A stretch of DNA of 64,000 nucleotides from JAKVCB01 sp963578605. Lineage in GTDB: Bacteria > Planctomycetota > Planctomycetia > Pirellulales > Lacipirellulaceae. The stretch spans positions 18,702-82,701 of the forward strand of contig CAUZEA010000010.1 in NCBI GenBank assembly GCA_963578605.1. The letters are read 5' to 3'. Each line of letters starts with the position of its first letter. Positions within the stretch are counted from its first letter, which is position 1. The notes under the pieces are model-generated. The model was not told the DNA's origin. It did no database searches and worked only from the letters and a program-made list of their open reading frames with translations. This document shows, in pieces, positions 27,519-36,159 of this stretch. The position numbers were made by a program, and so were the translations under genes.

Positions 27519-28457
27519 CTAAGCGGCCTGACGACGTTTTTTTGCAATCCGCTGGACGACACGGTCTGGCGGGTTGCCCTTCCAGCGGCGGTGAAGCCAC
27601 CAATACTGTTCGGGTGACCTGATAATGATCTTTTCCAGGCAACTCGTATACCATTGGGCAAAGAGGGGAACCGAGCCGAATTGAAAATCTTCGGCGAGCG
27701 GATCGATGATTTCCCAGGGACCGACTTCATAATGCAAAGGTTTGCCGGTGCGGCGGGCGTAGCTGACCATGGTCGGCGCGCCGCTTCCCAACGAAAAGAC
27801 GGCGACCGCCTTGTGAGTCGAAGCGGCCTGGCCAAAGAAATCGACCCAACAACCTTTCCGGCCGGCGGATTGATCGCCCAATAGCGTAAGAATGCCCCCA
27901 TGCCTCAACAGTTCGGCAATTTGATCGCCACTCCCTTCTTTCGGTAGTATGAATTGCCCCGTGCGACCACGGAAGTCGTTCACCCAGCGGTCGAGATAGA
28001 GATTATCGAGTTTGCGGGCTACTGTGTAGGTTGGGAAACCGAACAAACCCATTAAGTAGCCCCCGAGTTCGAAATTGCCGAAGTGGCCAGAGATCAAGAC
28101 CAAGGGGCGTCCGCTTGTAAGAGTCCGCACGAAATTTTCGACTTGCAGGATATCGGAGTGCTTTTTCCAGTTGGTGCGATGAATTTTTCTTGGGGTGTGC
28201 GCGATTTCGGCTGCCATTAAGAACAGGTGTCGCCACATTTTCCAGGCGATGTCCTGCCGCTGCCGACGGTTTAATTGCGGAAACGCTTGCTCCAAGTTCT
28301 CTTCGATCACCCGTCGGCGAAGTTGAATCACACGGGAGAAAAAAGTTGCCAGCAATTCCGCTCCCGCCTCACATGTCGATAACGGAAGAGCCTGCACGAT
28401 GGCAATCAACGAGCGGACAAAAATATATACCGTGAAGTCAACGATCTGACGGGGCAC
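27519..28457 (-). CDS. LpxL/HtrB-type lysophospholipid acyltransferase
   Basis: This 312-residue protein contains the acyltransferase HX4E motif, SGHFGNFELGGYL (about residue 125), a membrane-proximal N terminus and the later GILTLLGDQSAGRKG and VDFFGQAA segments of the lipid A late-acyltransferase family. These enzymes add secondary acyl chains to a lipid A precursor at the inner-membrane cytoplasmic face. Its presence fits a Gram-negative-type envelope. The C terminus PPDRVVQRIAKKRRQAA is basic. The GNAT gene follows on the same strand. Confidence 0.9.
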   Translation of the reverse strand: MPRQIVDFTVYIFVRSLIAIVQALPLSTCEAGAELLATFFSRVIQLRRRVIEENLEQAFPQLNRRQRQDIAWKMWRHLFLMAAEIAHTPRKIHRTNWKKHSDILQVENFVRTLTSGRPLVLISGHFGNFELGGYLMGLFGFPTYTVARKLDNLYLDRWVNDFRGRTGQFILPKEGSGDQIAELLRHGGILTLLGDQSAGRKGCWVDFFGQAASTHKAVAVFSLGSGAPTMVSYARRTGKPLHYEVGPWEIIDPLAEDFQFGSVPLFAQWYTSCLEKIIIRSPEQYWWLHRRWKGNPPDRVVQRIAKKRRQAA

Positions 28458-28587
28458 GAGAATCCTTTCTCCCGGGTTTGACAGAGAAAGAATTGTTGCA
28501 GAAGCCCGACCAGGGGCGAAAGGCCGGTTTTGGCGGTATCATGAAGGACCCTGTTTCCTTGCCCATGTCACTCACCGACGGGTCCAA

Positions 28588-29058
28588 GTGTCCCATTACC
28601 AGCCAAAACTGCATGTCGTTCTGCACCAACCCGAGATTCCGTACAATACCGGAAGTGTCGGCCGTACTTGTGTTGCCGTTGGAGCCAAGCTTTGGCTCGT
28701 CAGGCCGCTTGGCTTTCAGGTCGATGACTACCATCTCCGGCGGGCCGGTATGGACTATTGGCAACATTTGGAGTGGGAAACCGTGGATCATTGGGAAGCA
28801 CTCGACCAGGTGCTGGACCTGGGCCGCAGCTGGTTTTTTACCAAGAAAGCAAAGAAGAATTATCTCGACGCCGAATTTCAGCCAGGAGATGCTTTCGTCT
28901 TTGGCAGTGAGTCGCAAGGGCTCCCCCGTTCAATCCTTACCAGGTATGCAGAGAACACGTTGCGGATTTCCACCCGCCCTCAGGTCAGAAGCCTCAACCT
29001 CTCCAACAGCGTCGCAGTGGCGACCTACGAAGCATTGCGTCAGTGGGAGAAACCCTGA
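28588..29058 (+). CDS. trmL: tRNA (cytidine/uridine-34 2'-O)-methyltransferase
   Basis: TrmL is a SPOUT knot methyltransferase that modifies the wobble base of tRNA-Leu. The 156-residue protein has the family's length. Marks are VVLHQPEIPYNTGSVGRTC at the N terminus, ARRAGMDYW-type spacing (RRAGMDYWQHL), VFGSESQGLPRSIL (SAM-knot loop) and RSLNLSNSVAVATYEALRQ at the C terminus. The start is GTG (28588). It converges with a short secreted protein gene, with only 1 bp between the stops. Confidence 0.93.
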   Translation: MSHYQPKLHVVLHQPEIPYNTGSVGRTCVAVGAKLWLVRPLGFQVDDYHLRRAGMDYWQHLEWETVDHWEALDQVLDLGRSWFFTKKAKKNYLDAEFQPGDAFVFGSESQGLPRSILTRYAENTLRISTRPQVRSLNLSNSVAVATYEALRQWEKP

Positions 29059-29059
29059 T

Positions 29060-29515
29060 TCAGTAGATCCACCAAATCATTTCGATTTCCCCGGTTTCAC
29101 GATTGTGGCTCGGTACCTGGCGGAGGGACGGATACCGCTGGAAAACCGTGGGGGCTGGTTTTGCGTTCTGGAAGGGCTTTTGACGGGAAGTTCCCGGCAA
29201 GGGTCCCGGTGTTTGGTACTGGTACGGGAAAAAATCGGGGGTCGTAGTCCGGTAAGCGTAATTGCCGTCAAGATAGGGCAGAGAAGGTAAATCCGTGTCC
29301 CCCGAGAACCGGGCATAGCGTTGGACATGCCGCTGCCACCGGCCTGTTGGCAGGCCGACCTGACCTTGCCCAAGTTGACCTTGCACGTATCCTGGACGAT
29401 AGGCTAGCCAGGGATCGATCCGACTCTGATCGGTTCGTGTCTGGGCGGATGCGGATTGCTGAAGAAGTTCCAGAGCGATCACAGCTAAAAATAGGGAAGT
29501 TTGATAGCGTCGCAC
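29060..29515 (-). CDS. Small secreted Pro/Tyr-rich hypothetical protein
   Basis: GTG at 29515 gives a signal peptide (YQTSLFLAVIALELLQQSASA) and a 151-residue product. The mature part is rich in Gln, Arg, Tyr and Pro (QGQLGQGQVGLPTGRWQ; FPYQYQTPGPLPG). No family is recognised. The frame is open upstream to 29647 but that part only translates the hairpin repeat array, so it is left out. Confidence 0.6.
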   Translation of the reverse strand: MRRYQTSLFLAVIALELLQQSASAQTRTDQSRIDPWLAYRPGYVQGQLGQGQVGLPTGRWQRHVQRYARFSGDTDLPSLPYLDGNYAYRTTTPDFFPYQYQTPGPLPGTSRQKPFQNAKPAPTVFQRYPSLRQVPSHNRETGEIEMIWWIY

Positions 29516-29542
29516 CGTGGCAGCCTCGTTTGCGTACACAGC

Positions 29543-29621
29543 CTGGGCCAGGAGTCCCTCCTGGTAGTCTGGGCCAGGAGTCCCTCCTGCGTAGTCTGGG
29601 CCAGGAGTCCCTCCTGGTAGT
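29543..29621. repeat. Three tandem 26-27 bp hairpin repeats
   Basis: Units at 29543-29568, 29569-29595 and 29596-29621 share ctgggccaggagtccctcct. Each contains an inverted repeat, ccaggag-tcc-ctcctgg, perfect in units 1 and 3 (7 bp) and slightly altered in unit 2. The array lies 28 bp 5' of the secreted protein start, in its likely leader. It is not CRISPR: the units touch without spacers. Confidence 0.85.
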
Positions 29622-29901
29622 TTACCCCATCCACCGGCAGCAGTCATATTTTTTTGCCGCTGCCGTAGTTTGCGGTTTGCCGGAGGTGTGTCGGTGAGTC
29701 CTCAGGAGAGTGGGCCTTTTTTAGCCGCACGGTCTGCCAGCACCAGCCCATTTTGTCACGAAAAAGAGGAAAAGCGGGTATGGCAGACCGAGAATAGCTG
29801 GGAGATTTCAACTTTTGAAGTTCAATTGACGGCCGACCTTTCAGCCGTCACTATGGGCGGCATAGGCCCTCGGGACTTTTGTGCGGAGGAGTTTCTTTGT
29901 C

Positions 29902-30780
29902 ATGAGCTGGCACGCCGGACTGGACGATGTGGTAAGCACGCAGATGCCACTTGCCGACCGAAATTGGTTGGGCGTTGGGGGAACCGCCGAGTTCTTTGCT
30001 CGGCCAACTAATACCGATCAGCTCGTGACGCTTGTTCAGCGGTGTCGCGAAAACGACCTCCCTGTGCGGGTTTTGGGTGGGGGCTCCAACCTGCTTATCC
30101 GCGACGAAGGCGTTGCCGGTGTGGTCGTCAGTTTGGGGCAAGGAGTGCTGGTTGAGAATCGGGTCACGGCAACGACCATCACCAGTGGGGGGGGAGCCAA
30201 GTTGACCCACCTCGTGAGCGTTGCCGTCGGGGCAGGACGGGCGGGACTTGAATCGCTCGTAGGAATTCCGGGTACGGTCGGTGGCGCCTTGCACAGCAAT
30301 GCCGGAAACCATGGCGGCGATATCGGACAATGGACATCCCAGGCCATCGTTCTGACCCGCAATGGTGAGTTGCTCCACCGCCATCGAGAAGATCTCGTCT
30401 TCGCGCATCGACAATCAAGCCTTGATGAGTTGGCGATCGTCGAGGCGCAATTCATGCTCGAAGAGGAAGATCCTGTCGTATTGTCGAAACGCATGCAAAA
30501 AAACTGGATCTCGACCAAAGCCAACCAGCCGATGTCTCATGAGAATACACTCTGTCTCTTCAAGGACCCACGCGGAATTGGTGCCGAAAAAATCCTCGAG
30601 CAGGCTGGCCTGAAAGGGGCGGCTGCCGGGGGGGTAGAAGTCAGCAGTCGGCATGCGAATTTCGTCGTGGCCCATCCGGGTGCTACCAGCGACGATGTTT
30701 TCCGGTTAGTTGACATGCTCCGCGAAAAAGTGGCCCAGACAGTTGGTGTTGAGTTGGAGTACCATTTCGAAATCTGGTAG
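29902..30780 (+). CDS. murB: UDP-N-acetylmuramate dehydrogenase
   Basis: MurB reduces UDP-GlcNAc-enolpyruvate with NADPH and FAD in peptidoglycan synthesis. ATG at 29902 (MSWHAGL) has ggaggag upstream. FAD-binding marks are LGGGSNLLIRD and GIPGTVGGALHSNAGNHGGDI. The proton-donor position, usually Ser in (S)FFKNP, aligns with Cys in TLCLFKDP, a substitution seen in some MurB proteins. The 292-residue length is of the short type lacking the E. coli C-terminal insert. The FtsQ-like gene follows after 34 bp, a gene order known from murB-ftsQ clusters. Confidence 0.93.
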   Translation: MSWHAGLDDVVSTQMPLADRNWLGVGGTAEFFARPTNTDQLVTLVQRCRENDLPVRVLGGGSNLLIRDEGVAGVVVSLGQGVLVENRVTATTITSGGGAKLTHLVSVAVGAGRAGLESLVGIPGTVGGALHSNAGNHGGDIGQWTSQAIVLTRNGELLHRHREDLVFAHRQSSLDELAIVEAQFMLEEEDPVVLSKRMQKNWISTKANQPMSHENTLCLFKDPRGIGAEKILEQAGLKGAAAGGVEVSSRHANFVVAHPGATSDDVFRLVDMLREKVAQTVGVELEYHFEIW

Positions 30781-30814
30781 CCATGTCGCATGGAGGTCGT
30801 GGAGGTGATGACCA

Positions 30815-31816
30815 ATGGTAATCCTCAAGAAGCAAAAGCGTGATGAATTGCCGGGTCAAGCGGGTGGCTTGCTTCGCTGGCGGCCTCGACTCGTGTTGGG
30901 ACTCGTTGTGGTCATAGCCCTCGGTTGGGCTGGGCATTATCTCTGGCAACGTTACGCGCCGGAGATAAGCCAACATCCGCAGTACCTCCTCACCGAGGAC
31001 CGCATCATCCTGCCCCCTGCACCACCCTGGGTTCCTGCCGATCTTCGCAAACAAGTGCTCCGCGATGCCGGGATGGTTGGCCAGTTATCGCTGCTCGATA
31101 ACGGTAGTATCCTGGAACGTATCAAAAATGCGTTCGAGTTTCATCCCTGGGTCGAGTCCGTTGAAAGTGTCCGCAAGAGTCTACCTGCCACCATTGAAGT
31201 TCAACTCGTCTATCGTACCCCAGTCGCTGCGGTCGAAACGGTCGATCACCAGGGGGTCTCACTCTTGCCTGTGGACCAGACCGGAGTCCGTTTGCCCGAG
31301 TCGGACCTTAGCGAAGCAGAGCGGCGTTACCTGCCCCGCATCTCCGGAGTCCTGGAGCGACCCATGATCGGGCAACCGTGGAACGACCCCCGTGTCGTGT
31401 CGGGGGTGCGACTGGCCAGCAGTCTCGCTGCTGTCTGGCAGCCCCTCCGCCTGTTCGAAATCGTGCCACTTGCACCCTCGGGAAAAAAACACTTTAGCGA
31501 GGGGACGGCGTTTGCCATCCTCACTCGGGGGGGAACACGCATTTTTTGGGGGGCAGCGCCCGGCGAAGAACCGAGTGGCGAATCCCCTTTCAATACCAAG
31601 CTCGAACGCCTTCGCAACTATGCGGCTCAGCACAATGATCTCCATACGATCGACGGGCCTGCCACGCTCGATGTCCGCAGCGACCTCCGTATCCAGCCCC
31701 GCACAGCCAAACAAAAAGAAGCGATCCTGACAGCCGGGCAAGCCGCTGACCAACCCTTAGACGGCCATGCTTCGGCCGTTGCCACCAAAGAAGAAAATGC
31801 AGAAACTGTCCGTTAA
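30815..31816 (+). CDS. FtsQ/DivIB-like membrane protein
   Basis: The 333-residue protein has a short basic cytoplasmic start, one transmembrane helix at about 27-48 (LVLGLVVVIALGWAGHYLW) and an extracytoplasmic part. The region AFEFHPWVESVESVRKSLPA followed by TIEVQLVYRTPVAAVE matches the POTRA and beta junction of FtsQ/DivIB. The sequence after about 280 is low-complexity. Position directly after murB supports the call. Most planctomycetes lack FtsZ, so the cell-division role in E. coli cannot be assumed. Confidence 0.65.
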   Translation: MVILKKQKRDELPGQAGGLLRWRPRLVLGLVVVIALGWAGHYLWQRYAPEISQHPQYLLTEDRIILPPAPPWVPADLRKQVLRDAGMVGQLSLLDNGSILERIKNAFEFHPWVESVESVRKSLPATIEVQLVYRTPVAAVETVDHQGVSLLPVDQTGVRLPESDLSEAERRYLPRISGVLERPMIGQPWNDPRVVSGVRLASSLAAVWQPLRLFEIVPLAPSGKKHFSEGTAFAILTRGGTRIFWGAAPGEEPSGESPFNTKLERLRNYAAQHNDLHTIDGPATLDVRSDLRIQPRTAKQKEAILTAGQAADQPLDGHASAVATKEENAETVR

Positions 31817-32124
31817 CGGCCCGCTGAAATTTCCCTTGCCTGCCGATATTGTCGACCACCTCCGTGCCCGTCCGCAAGGCAACACGTTGCCCCCGGTTCG
31901 AGAAAACCTGCACGGTCGATGATGCGAACGGTTTGCCCCACCCGTCTGCTGGGGGGGCTTGCGCGGGCTAAAGTGCGATTCGGTTCGACCGGTGGATCTC
32001 CCAGCCGTCACGTCGTGGATTCTTGCAGGCGCTACATCACAGAAAGCCCCCACAAACCGACCCCGCGCCATTTTTCCCCGCTGCAGAGTTGGGCCTGACA
32101 CCGGTTGAGCCAGAACTCAGTGAC
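31817..32124. other. Non-coding spacer
   Basis: This 308-bp stretch lies between the convergent FtsQ-like and csrA genes. No open frame with coding character is seen, and no clear hairpin with a T-run. Confidence 0.4.
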
Positions 32125-32352
32125 TCACTCGGCTCCCGGAAGATTGAGGGGCGACTTGGCCTCGGCCACCGCGCGATTGGCCGCTTGTTCAGCCCGCTTC
32201 AACTGTTCTGCTAATTCTTCCCGCACCACGGCCAGTTCTGACGGTGCATCAATTCCAATTCGCACGCCACCCTGCGCAACCTTGACGACCGTGATCGCGA
32301 TGTCGCCGCCAATCAAGATTCGTTCACCTACTTTGCGTGACAGAACTAGCAC
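32125..32352 (-). CDS. csrA: Carbon storage regulator
   Basis: CsrA is a dimeric RNA-binding protein that blocks ribosome binding at GGA sites. The 75-residue protein starts MLVLSRKVGERILIGGDI, the family signature, then ITVVKVAQGGVRIGIDAP and EL. A C-terminal helix (VREELAEQLKRAEQAANRAV) completes it. It is slightly longer than the E. coli protein (61 residues). It has no flagellar neighbours here. Confidence 0.97.
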   Translation of the reverse strand: MLVLSRKVGERILIGGDIAITVVKVAQGGVRIGIDAPSELAVVREELAEQLKRAEQAANRAVAEAKSPLNLPGAE

Positions 32353-32852
32353 GTCCTTGTCCTCGGTGTTCTTGGGTCGTTCCAGTCTGTTTACGTGGAA
32401 CGCTATGTAGGGCTCCTAAACCGCCCGGCACCGTGAAATCTACAATCCCTCAATCGACAGGCTAGTAGTTTATTCCAACCGTTGCAACTAGCTAGGGAAC
32501 AATTGTGGCAGGTTTCCTCAACTTGGACGGGGAGCCCGCAAATGTTAGATTGGGAAAGCAGGGAGGTGTGGAGATAATTCTGTAGGTCGACATTGGCCAA
32601 CCAGGCCGTGGCCACGGCACGACCGGGTGCACATTTTTATGCCCCTGTTGACGCTTCCACCGCCTTGAGCCAGGGTACGGCATTGGCCTGACGACTTCCG
32701 TAGCCCATCAGCCCCTCGGGCACACTTTTTCTTGAAAACCGTCGAGGTCCTGTTGAGCGGAGCGAGGTCCACACCGATTTCGACGTGAAACCTGTCGAAC
32801 ACCCCTGACCAATTGAGGCCTTTTTCACCCGGGGTGGCGTGGCAAAGGTGAC
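32353..32852. other. Non-coding spacer
   Basis: This 500-bp stretch lies between csrA and the isochorismatase gene. Open frames here are short and lack start signals. No tRNA-like fold, repeat or terminator was recognised. Confidence 0.4.
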
Positions 32853-33458
32853 TTATGGTGGCGACTCTTTGGCCAGACCGCTAATGGTTTTGAACACAGC
32901 GGTGCCGGCCACTCTGCACCATTCAAACAGGGCTGCTTCAACGGTGGTGAGAGTCGCACCGCCACTTTCCATGCGACGTAGTGCCACGTCGCGGTCTACT
33001 TCATGTCGCGATGCCAGGGCATCGACGGCCAAATAGACCTGATATCCATCTGCGATCAAATCGAAGACAGTCTGTTGTACACAGACATGGGTCTCGATCC
33101 CGCAAATCAACACGCGATAACGGTTCTCGTTGCGCCAACCCGAAAAAATCTCGCCACATGCGCCACAGCTAAAAGCGAGTTTACCTGGCCGATCCCCCAG
33201 GCGGCTGGCCAACTGCTCAACGGTGCCCCCCAGTTTTTCCGGGTACTGTTCGGTGGCTGCCCGTGCCACACCGAGGGCCGTGGCCCCATCGAGTAACCGT
33301 CGGCAATTCCACACGAGTTGGTCGTGGTGCGGGATAACGGGTAGCAACCGCTCCTGCATGTCGACCACCAACAGGCCTGTTTCCTCGGCGTTCATCAGCT
33401 CCGGGCTGCGGGGCAGGGCTTGATCTTCCGGCGGTAAGGGTTGGGCGGCGGCAGACAT
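32853..33458 (-). CDS. Isochorismatase-like hydrolase
   Basis: This 201-residue cysteine hydrolase of the nicotinamidase/isochorismatase fold has the catalytic Asp in LLVVDMQERLLP. The cis-peptide and Cys region is ICGIETHVCVQQTVFDL, with the nucleophile Cys. The third triad residue (Lys) would be near GDRPGKLAFSCGA. The family includes YcaC and nicotinamidase; the zinc-site pattern of nicotinamidase is not evident, so the substrate is open. The start at MSAAAQ (33458) is chosen over two codons earlier. Confidence 0.85.
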   Translation of the reverse strand: MSAAAQPLPPEDQALPRSPELMNAEETGLLVVDMQERLLPVIPHHDQLVWNCRRLLDGATALGVARAATEQYPEKLGGTVEQLASRLGDRPGKLAFSCGACGEIFSGWRNENRYRVLICGIETHVCVQQTVFDLIADGYQVYLAVDALASRHEVDRDVALRRMESGGATLTTVEAALFEWCRVAGTAVFKTISGLAKESPP

Positions 33459-33615
33459 TCGCAATACAATACACCAACCAGGGGCGAACGACTATTGGGT
33501 CCCTGCGGGGATTACCAGTTGTTCGAGTCGCGCGTTTGCCCGTTGCAACAGTTCCCGGAGATCCTCGAGGTACCCCTTGCTCGGTAGCGGGTTACTCCGC
33601 AAGAATAGAATCCCT

Positions 33616-33700
33616 GATAGAATCTCACCCGCCGGATAGAATCTCACCCGACCTACCCGGTTGCCCGGTTGCCGACAAGGCATTACCGGTTGCCGACAAG
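33616..33700. repeat. Two short tandem or near-tandem duplications upstream of hslV
   Basis: gatagaatctcacccg occurs at 33616-33631 and 33635-33650. ccggttgccgacaag occurs at 33665-33679 and 33686-33700. Both lie in the 300-bp leader between the divergent isochorismatase gene and hslV. They could affect hslVU expression, but I see no operator symmetry. Confidence 0.8.
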
Positions 33701-33753
33701 CTGTTAAGGGGAGAATTGCCGATCTCATTCCGTTCAGGAAAAACTCAAGTACG

Positions 33754-34296
33754 ATGAAAACTCGCTCAACCACGATTCTTACCGTCCGTCACCAAGGCGT
33801 TGTGGCAATTGGCGGCGACGGCCAGGTCAGCCTGGGAGAAACCGTGATCAAAGCCGACGCGGTAAAAATTCGCCGCTTGCTCGATGGGGAAGTGATCACC
33901 GGCTTTGCCGGCGGAACTGCCGACGCGTTTGCCCTTCTTGAACGGTTCGAGTCGAAGCTCAAAGATCACCCGGCTAATATGCCACGGGCAGCGACCGAGT
34001 TGGCCAAGGAATGGCGAACCGATCGGGCCCTGCGACGGCTCGAAGCGCTGATCACCGTCGTCGATTCCGAGCATACGCTACTGATCTCCGGCACGGGTGA
34101 TGTGATTCAACCTACCGATGGCGTGTTGGGCATTGGTTCGGGCGGGAATTATGCGGTGGCCGCTGCCCGGGCGTTGGTTGCCCACTCCACTTTATCGGCT
34201 GCCGAGATCGTCAAAACCAGCCTGGAAATTGCCGGTGACATCTGTGTTTATTCGAACGGTAACATCATCATTGAGGAATTAGCGTGCAAGAACTGA
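33754..34296 (+). CDS. hslV: ATP-dependent protease proteolytic subunit HslV
   Basis: HslV is the threonine peptidase of the HslUV complex. ATG at 33754 gives MKTRSTTILTVRHQG: the catalytic Thr aligns with T6, implying removal of five residues. Further marks are GDGQVSLGETVIKADAVKIR (with the conserved Lys) and SGTGDVIQP. GIGSGGNYAVAAARAL is the family's later signature. The 180-residue length is normal. Its 3' end overlaps hslU by 13 bp, so the two are translated together. Confidence 0.96.
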   Translation: MKTRSTTILTVRHQGVVAIGGDGQVSLGETVIKADAVKIRRLLDGEVITGFAGGTADAFALLERFESKLKDHPANMPRAATELAKEWRTDRALRRLEALITVVDSEHTLLISGTGDVIQPTDGVLGIGSGGNYAVAAARALVAHSTLSAAEIVKTSLEIAGDICVYSNGNIIIEELACKN

Positions 34297-35627
34297 CACC
34301 CCGGCAAATCGTTGAACATCTTGATCGGTACATTGTCGGTCAGGAGGATGCCAAGCGCGCCGTAGCAATTGCAATTCGTAATCGCTGGCGCCGGCAACAG
34401 CTGGATGACGAACTACGCAAGGAAGTGGCCCCCAAGAATATTCTCATGATTGGTCCCACCGGTGTTGGGAAGACCGAAATTGCCCGCCGCCTGGCCGACC
34501 TTTCCGGTGCGCCCTTTATCAAGGTCGAAGCCAGCAAGTACACCGAAGTGGGTTATTACGGGCGTGATGTCGAAAGCATGGTTCGGGAGTTGGTCGAAAA
34601 TGCCATCGGCCTGGTTCGCGAACAAGAGATGGTTCGAGTCAAGGAAGAAGCCACGCGCCGTATGGACAACCGTTTGATCGATATGCTTGCGCCACCGCCG
34701 GTCAGTTTTGAGGTGGGGGTCGATTCGCCCGATTCGCCCGAACGCTACGAGCGTACCCGCGAAAAAATGAAGGCCATGCTGGCAAGTGGCGAAATGGAGA
34801 ACCGTACGGTTGAGATCCAGATTGAACAAAAAGCCCAGGCGATGATGATTCCCGGGTTAGGGCCGGGCGGGGATTCGGTCGACTTCGACATGCAGGGTAT
34901 GTTGGAAAAAATTCTTCCCAAGTCCGTTTCGCGTCGTGAAATGACGGTGTCCGAGGCCCGCAAGGTGCTTTTTGACCAGGAATGTGAAGCCCTCATTAAC
35001 CAGGAGAAAGTCAACGCACAGGCGATCGAACTTGCCGAGGAGGTCGGCATGATCTTTCTCGATGAACTCGACAAGGTCGTTGCCACCGAAGGGGGACGCG
35101 GTGCCGACGTTTCACGCCAGGGAGTGCAACGGGATCTCCTGCCCATCGTTGAAGGGACTACCGTGCAAACCCGGTATGGGTATGTCCGCACCGACCACAT
35201 CCTGTTTGTCGCTGCTGGTGCCTTCCACAAAGTCAGTCCCAGCGACCTGATGCCGGAGTTGCAAGGCCGGTTTCCGATTCGGGTCGAACTGAGTGACCTG
35301 ACCAAGAACGACTTCATTCGAATTCTCACCGAACCGAAAGGGTCGCTTACCAGGCAGTACGCGGCGCTGATGAAGACCGAACAGGTGGAACTGGAGTTCC
35401 TGCCCGATGCCGTTGAGGAACTGGCAAGTTACGCTTTTGCCGTTAACCAGTCGACACAGAATATTGGGGCCCGACGGCTCTACACGATTATGGAGCGAAT
35501 GCTCGACGAACTTTCTTTCGAAGCGCCCGAGATGGGGCGGAGTGTCGTGAAAGTGAACGCGGCGTATGTGCGCGAACGACTCGATTCGGTCGCCACCGAT
35601 GAAGATCTCAGCAAGTTCATTTTGTGA
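34284..35627 (+). CDS. hslU: ATP-dependent protease ATPase subunit HslU
   Basis: HslU is the AAA+ unfoldase that feeds HslV. The GTG start (34284) overlaps hslV. Marks are LTPRQIVEHLDRYIVGQEDAK, Walker A GPTGVGKTE (about 54-62), EASKYTEVGYYGRDVESM with the conserved pore GYVG-type motif (VGYYGRD), Walker B MIFLDELDKV (about 258-267) and ARRLYTIMERMLDE (sensor 2). The I domain (about 110-240) is present. The 447-residue length is typical. Confidence 0.97.
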   Translation: MQELTPRQIVEHLDRYIVGQEDAKRAVAIAIRNRWRRQQLDDELRKEVAPKNILMIGPTGVGKTEIARRLADLSGAPFIKVEASKYTEVGYYGRDVESMVRELVENAIGLVREQEMVRVKEEATRRMDNRLIDMLAPPPVSFEVGVDSPDSPERYERTREKMKAMLASGEMENRTVEIQIEQKAQAMMIPGLGPGGDSVDFDMQGMLEKILPKSVSRREMTVSEARKVLFDQECEALINQEKVNAQAIELAEEVGMIFLDELDKVVATEGGRGADVSRQGVQRDLLPIVEGTTVQTRYGYVRTDHILFVAAGAFHKVSPSDLMPELQGRFPIRVELSDLTKNDFIRILTEPKGSLTRQYAALMKTEQVELEFLPDAVEELASYAFAVNQSTQNIGARRLYTIMERMLDELSFEAPEMGRSVVKVNAAYVRERLDSVATDEDLSKFIL

Positions 35628-35653
35628 TGCACAGGAATTTTGTGATGCGCGGG

Positions 35654-36136
35654 CTAAGTGGGCTGCATCTCCTGGATAACCCGCTCAACCACGGCTTGCA
35701 TCGTCGCGCCGTGTGCTACGAAAGTAAACTGGCGCGCTGTCTCACTAATAATCTCGATTGCAATTTCCAGCCGCTGGTGAGGTAGCATTGGCGCCACCCG
35801 GTCGGCCCATTCAATCAGGCAGACTCCGCTGCCGAAGAAATACTCATCCGGACCGAGATCGCAAAATTCGTCGGCGCTGGGCAGCCGATACGTGTCGAAG
35901 TGATAAACTGGCAGGCGACCTTCCAGGTATTCGTTCACCAACACGAAGGTGGGGCTGGTGACCACATCGGCTGGCACCCCCAGCGCCTCGGCAGTTGCCT
36001 GGACAAACCGTGTTTTGCCAGCCCCCAACGGTCCCACCAGTGCTACGACCGAGCCGGGCTCCAAGGCCCCCGCAAGCGCCCTTCCCAGCCGACAGGTGGC
36101 CGGCTCGTTCTCTGCAGTAAAGGTGAAAGATTGCAC
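35654..36136 (-). CDS. tsaE: tRNA threonylcarbamoyladenosine biosynthesis protein TsaE
   Basis: TsaE is the ATPase that works with TsaB and TsaD in the t6A37 modification. The 160-residue protein has Walker A GPLGAGKT (35-42), TSPTFVLVNEY and YHFDTYRL as in the family, and IEWADRV for the conserved Trp region. It lies 23 bp downstream of thiL on the same strand, so they are likely cotranscribed. Confidence 0.95.
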   Translation of the reverse strand: MQSFTFTAENEPATCRLGRALAGALEPGSVVALVGPLGAGKTRFVQATAEALGVPADVVTSPTFVLVNEYLEGRLPVYHFDTYRLPSADEFCDLGPDEYFFGSGVCLIEWADRVAPMLPHQRLEIAIEIISETARQFTFVAHGATMQAVVERVIQEMQPT

Positions 36137-36159
36137 AGTAGGTGTTCGACCTTCGTGGT

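Noticed and set aside
29543..29621. Possible CRISPR array
   Set aside because: Only three units, directly abutting, without unique spacers or cas genes.
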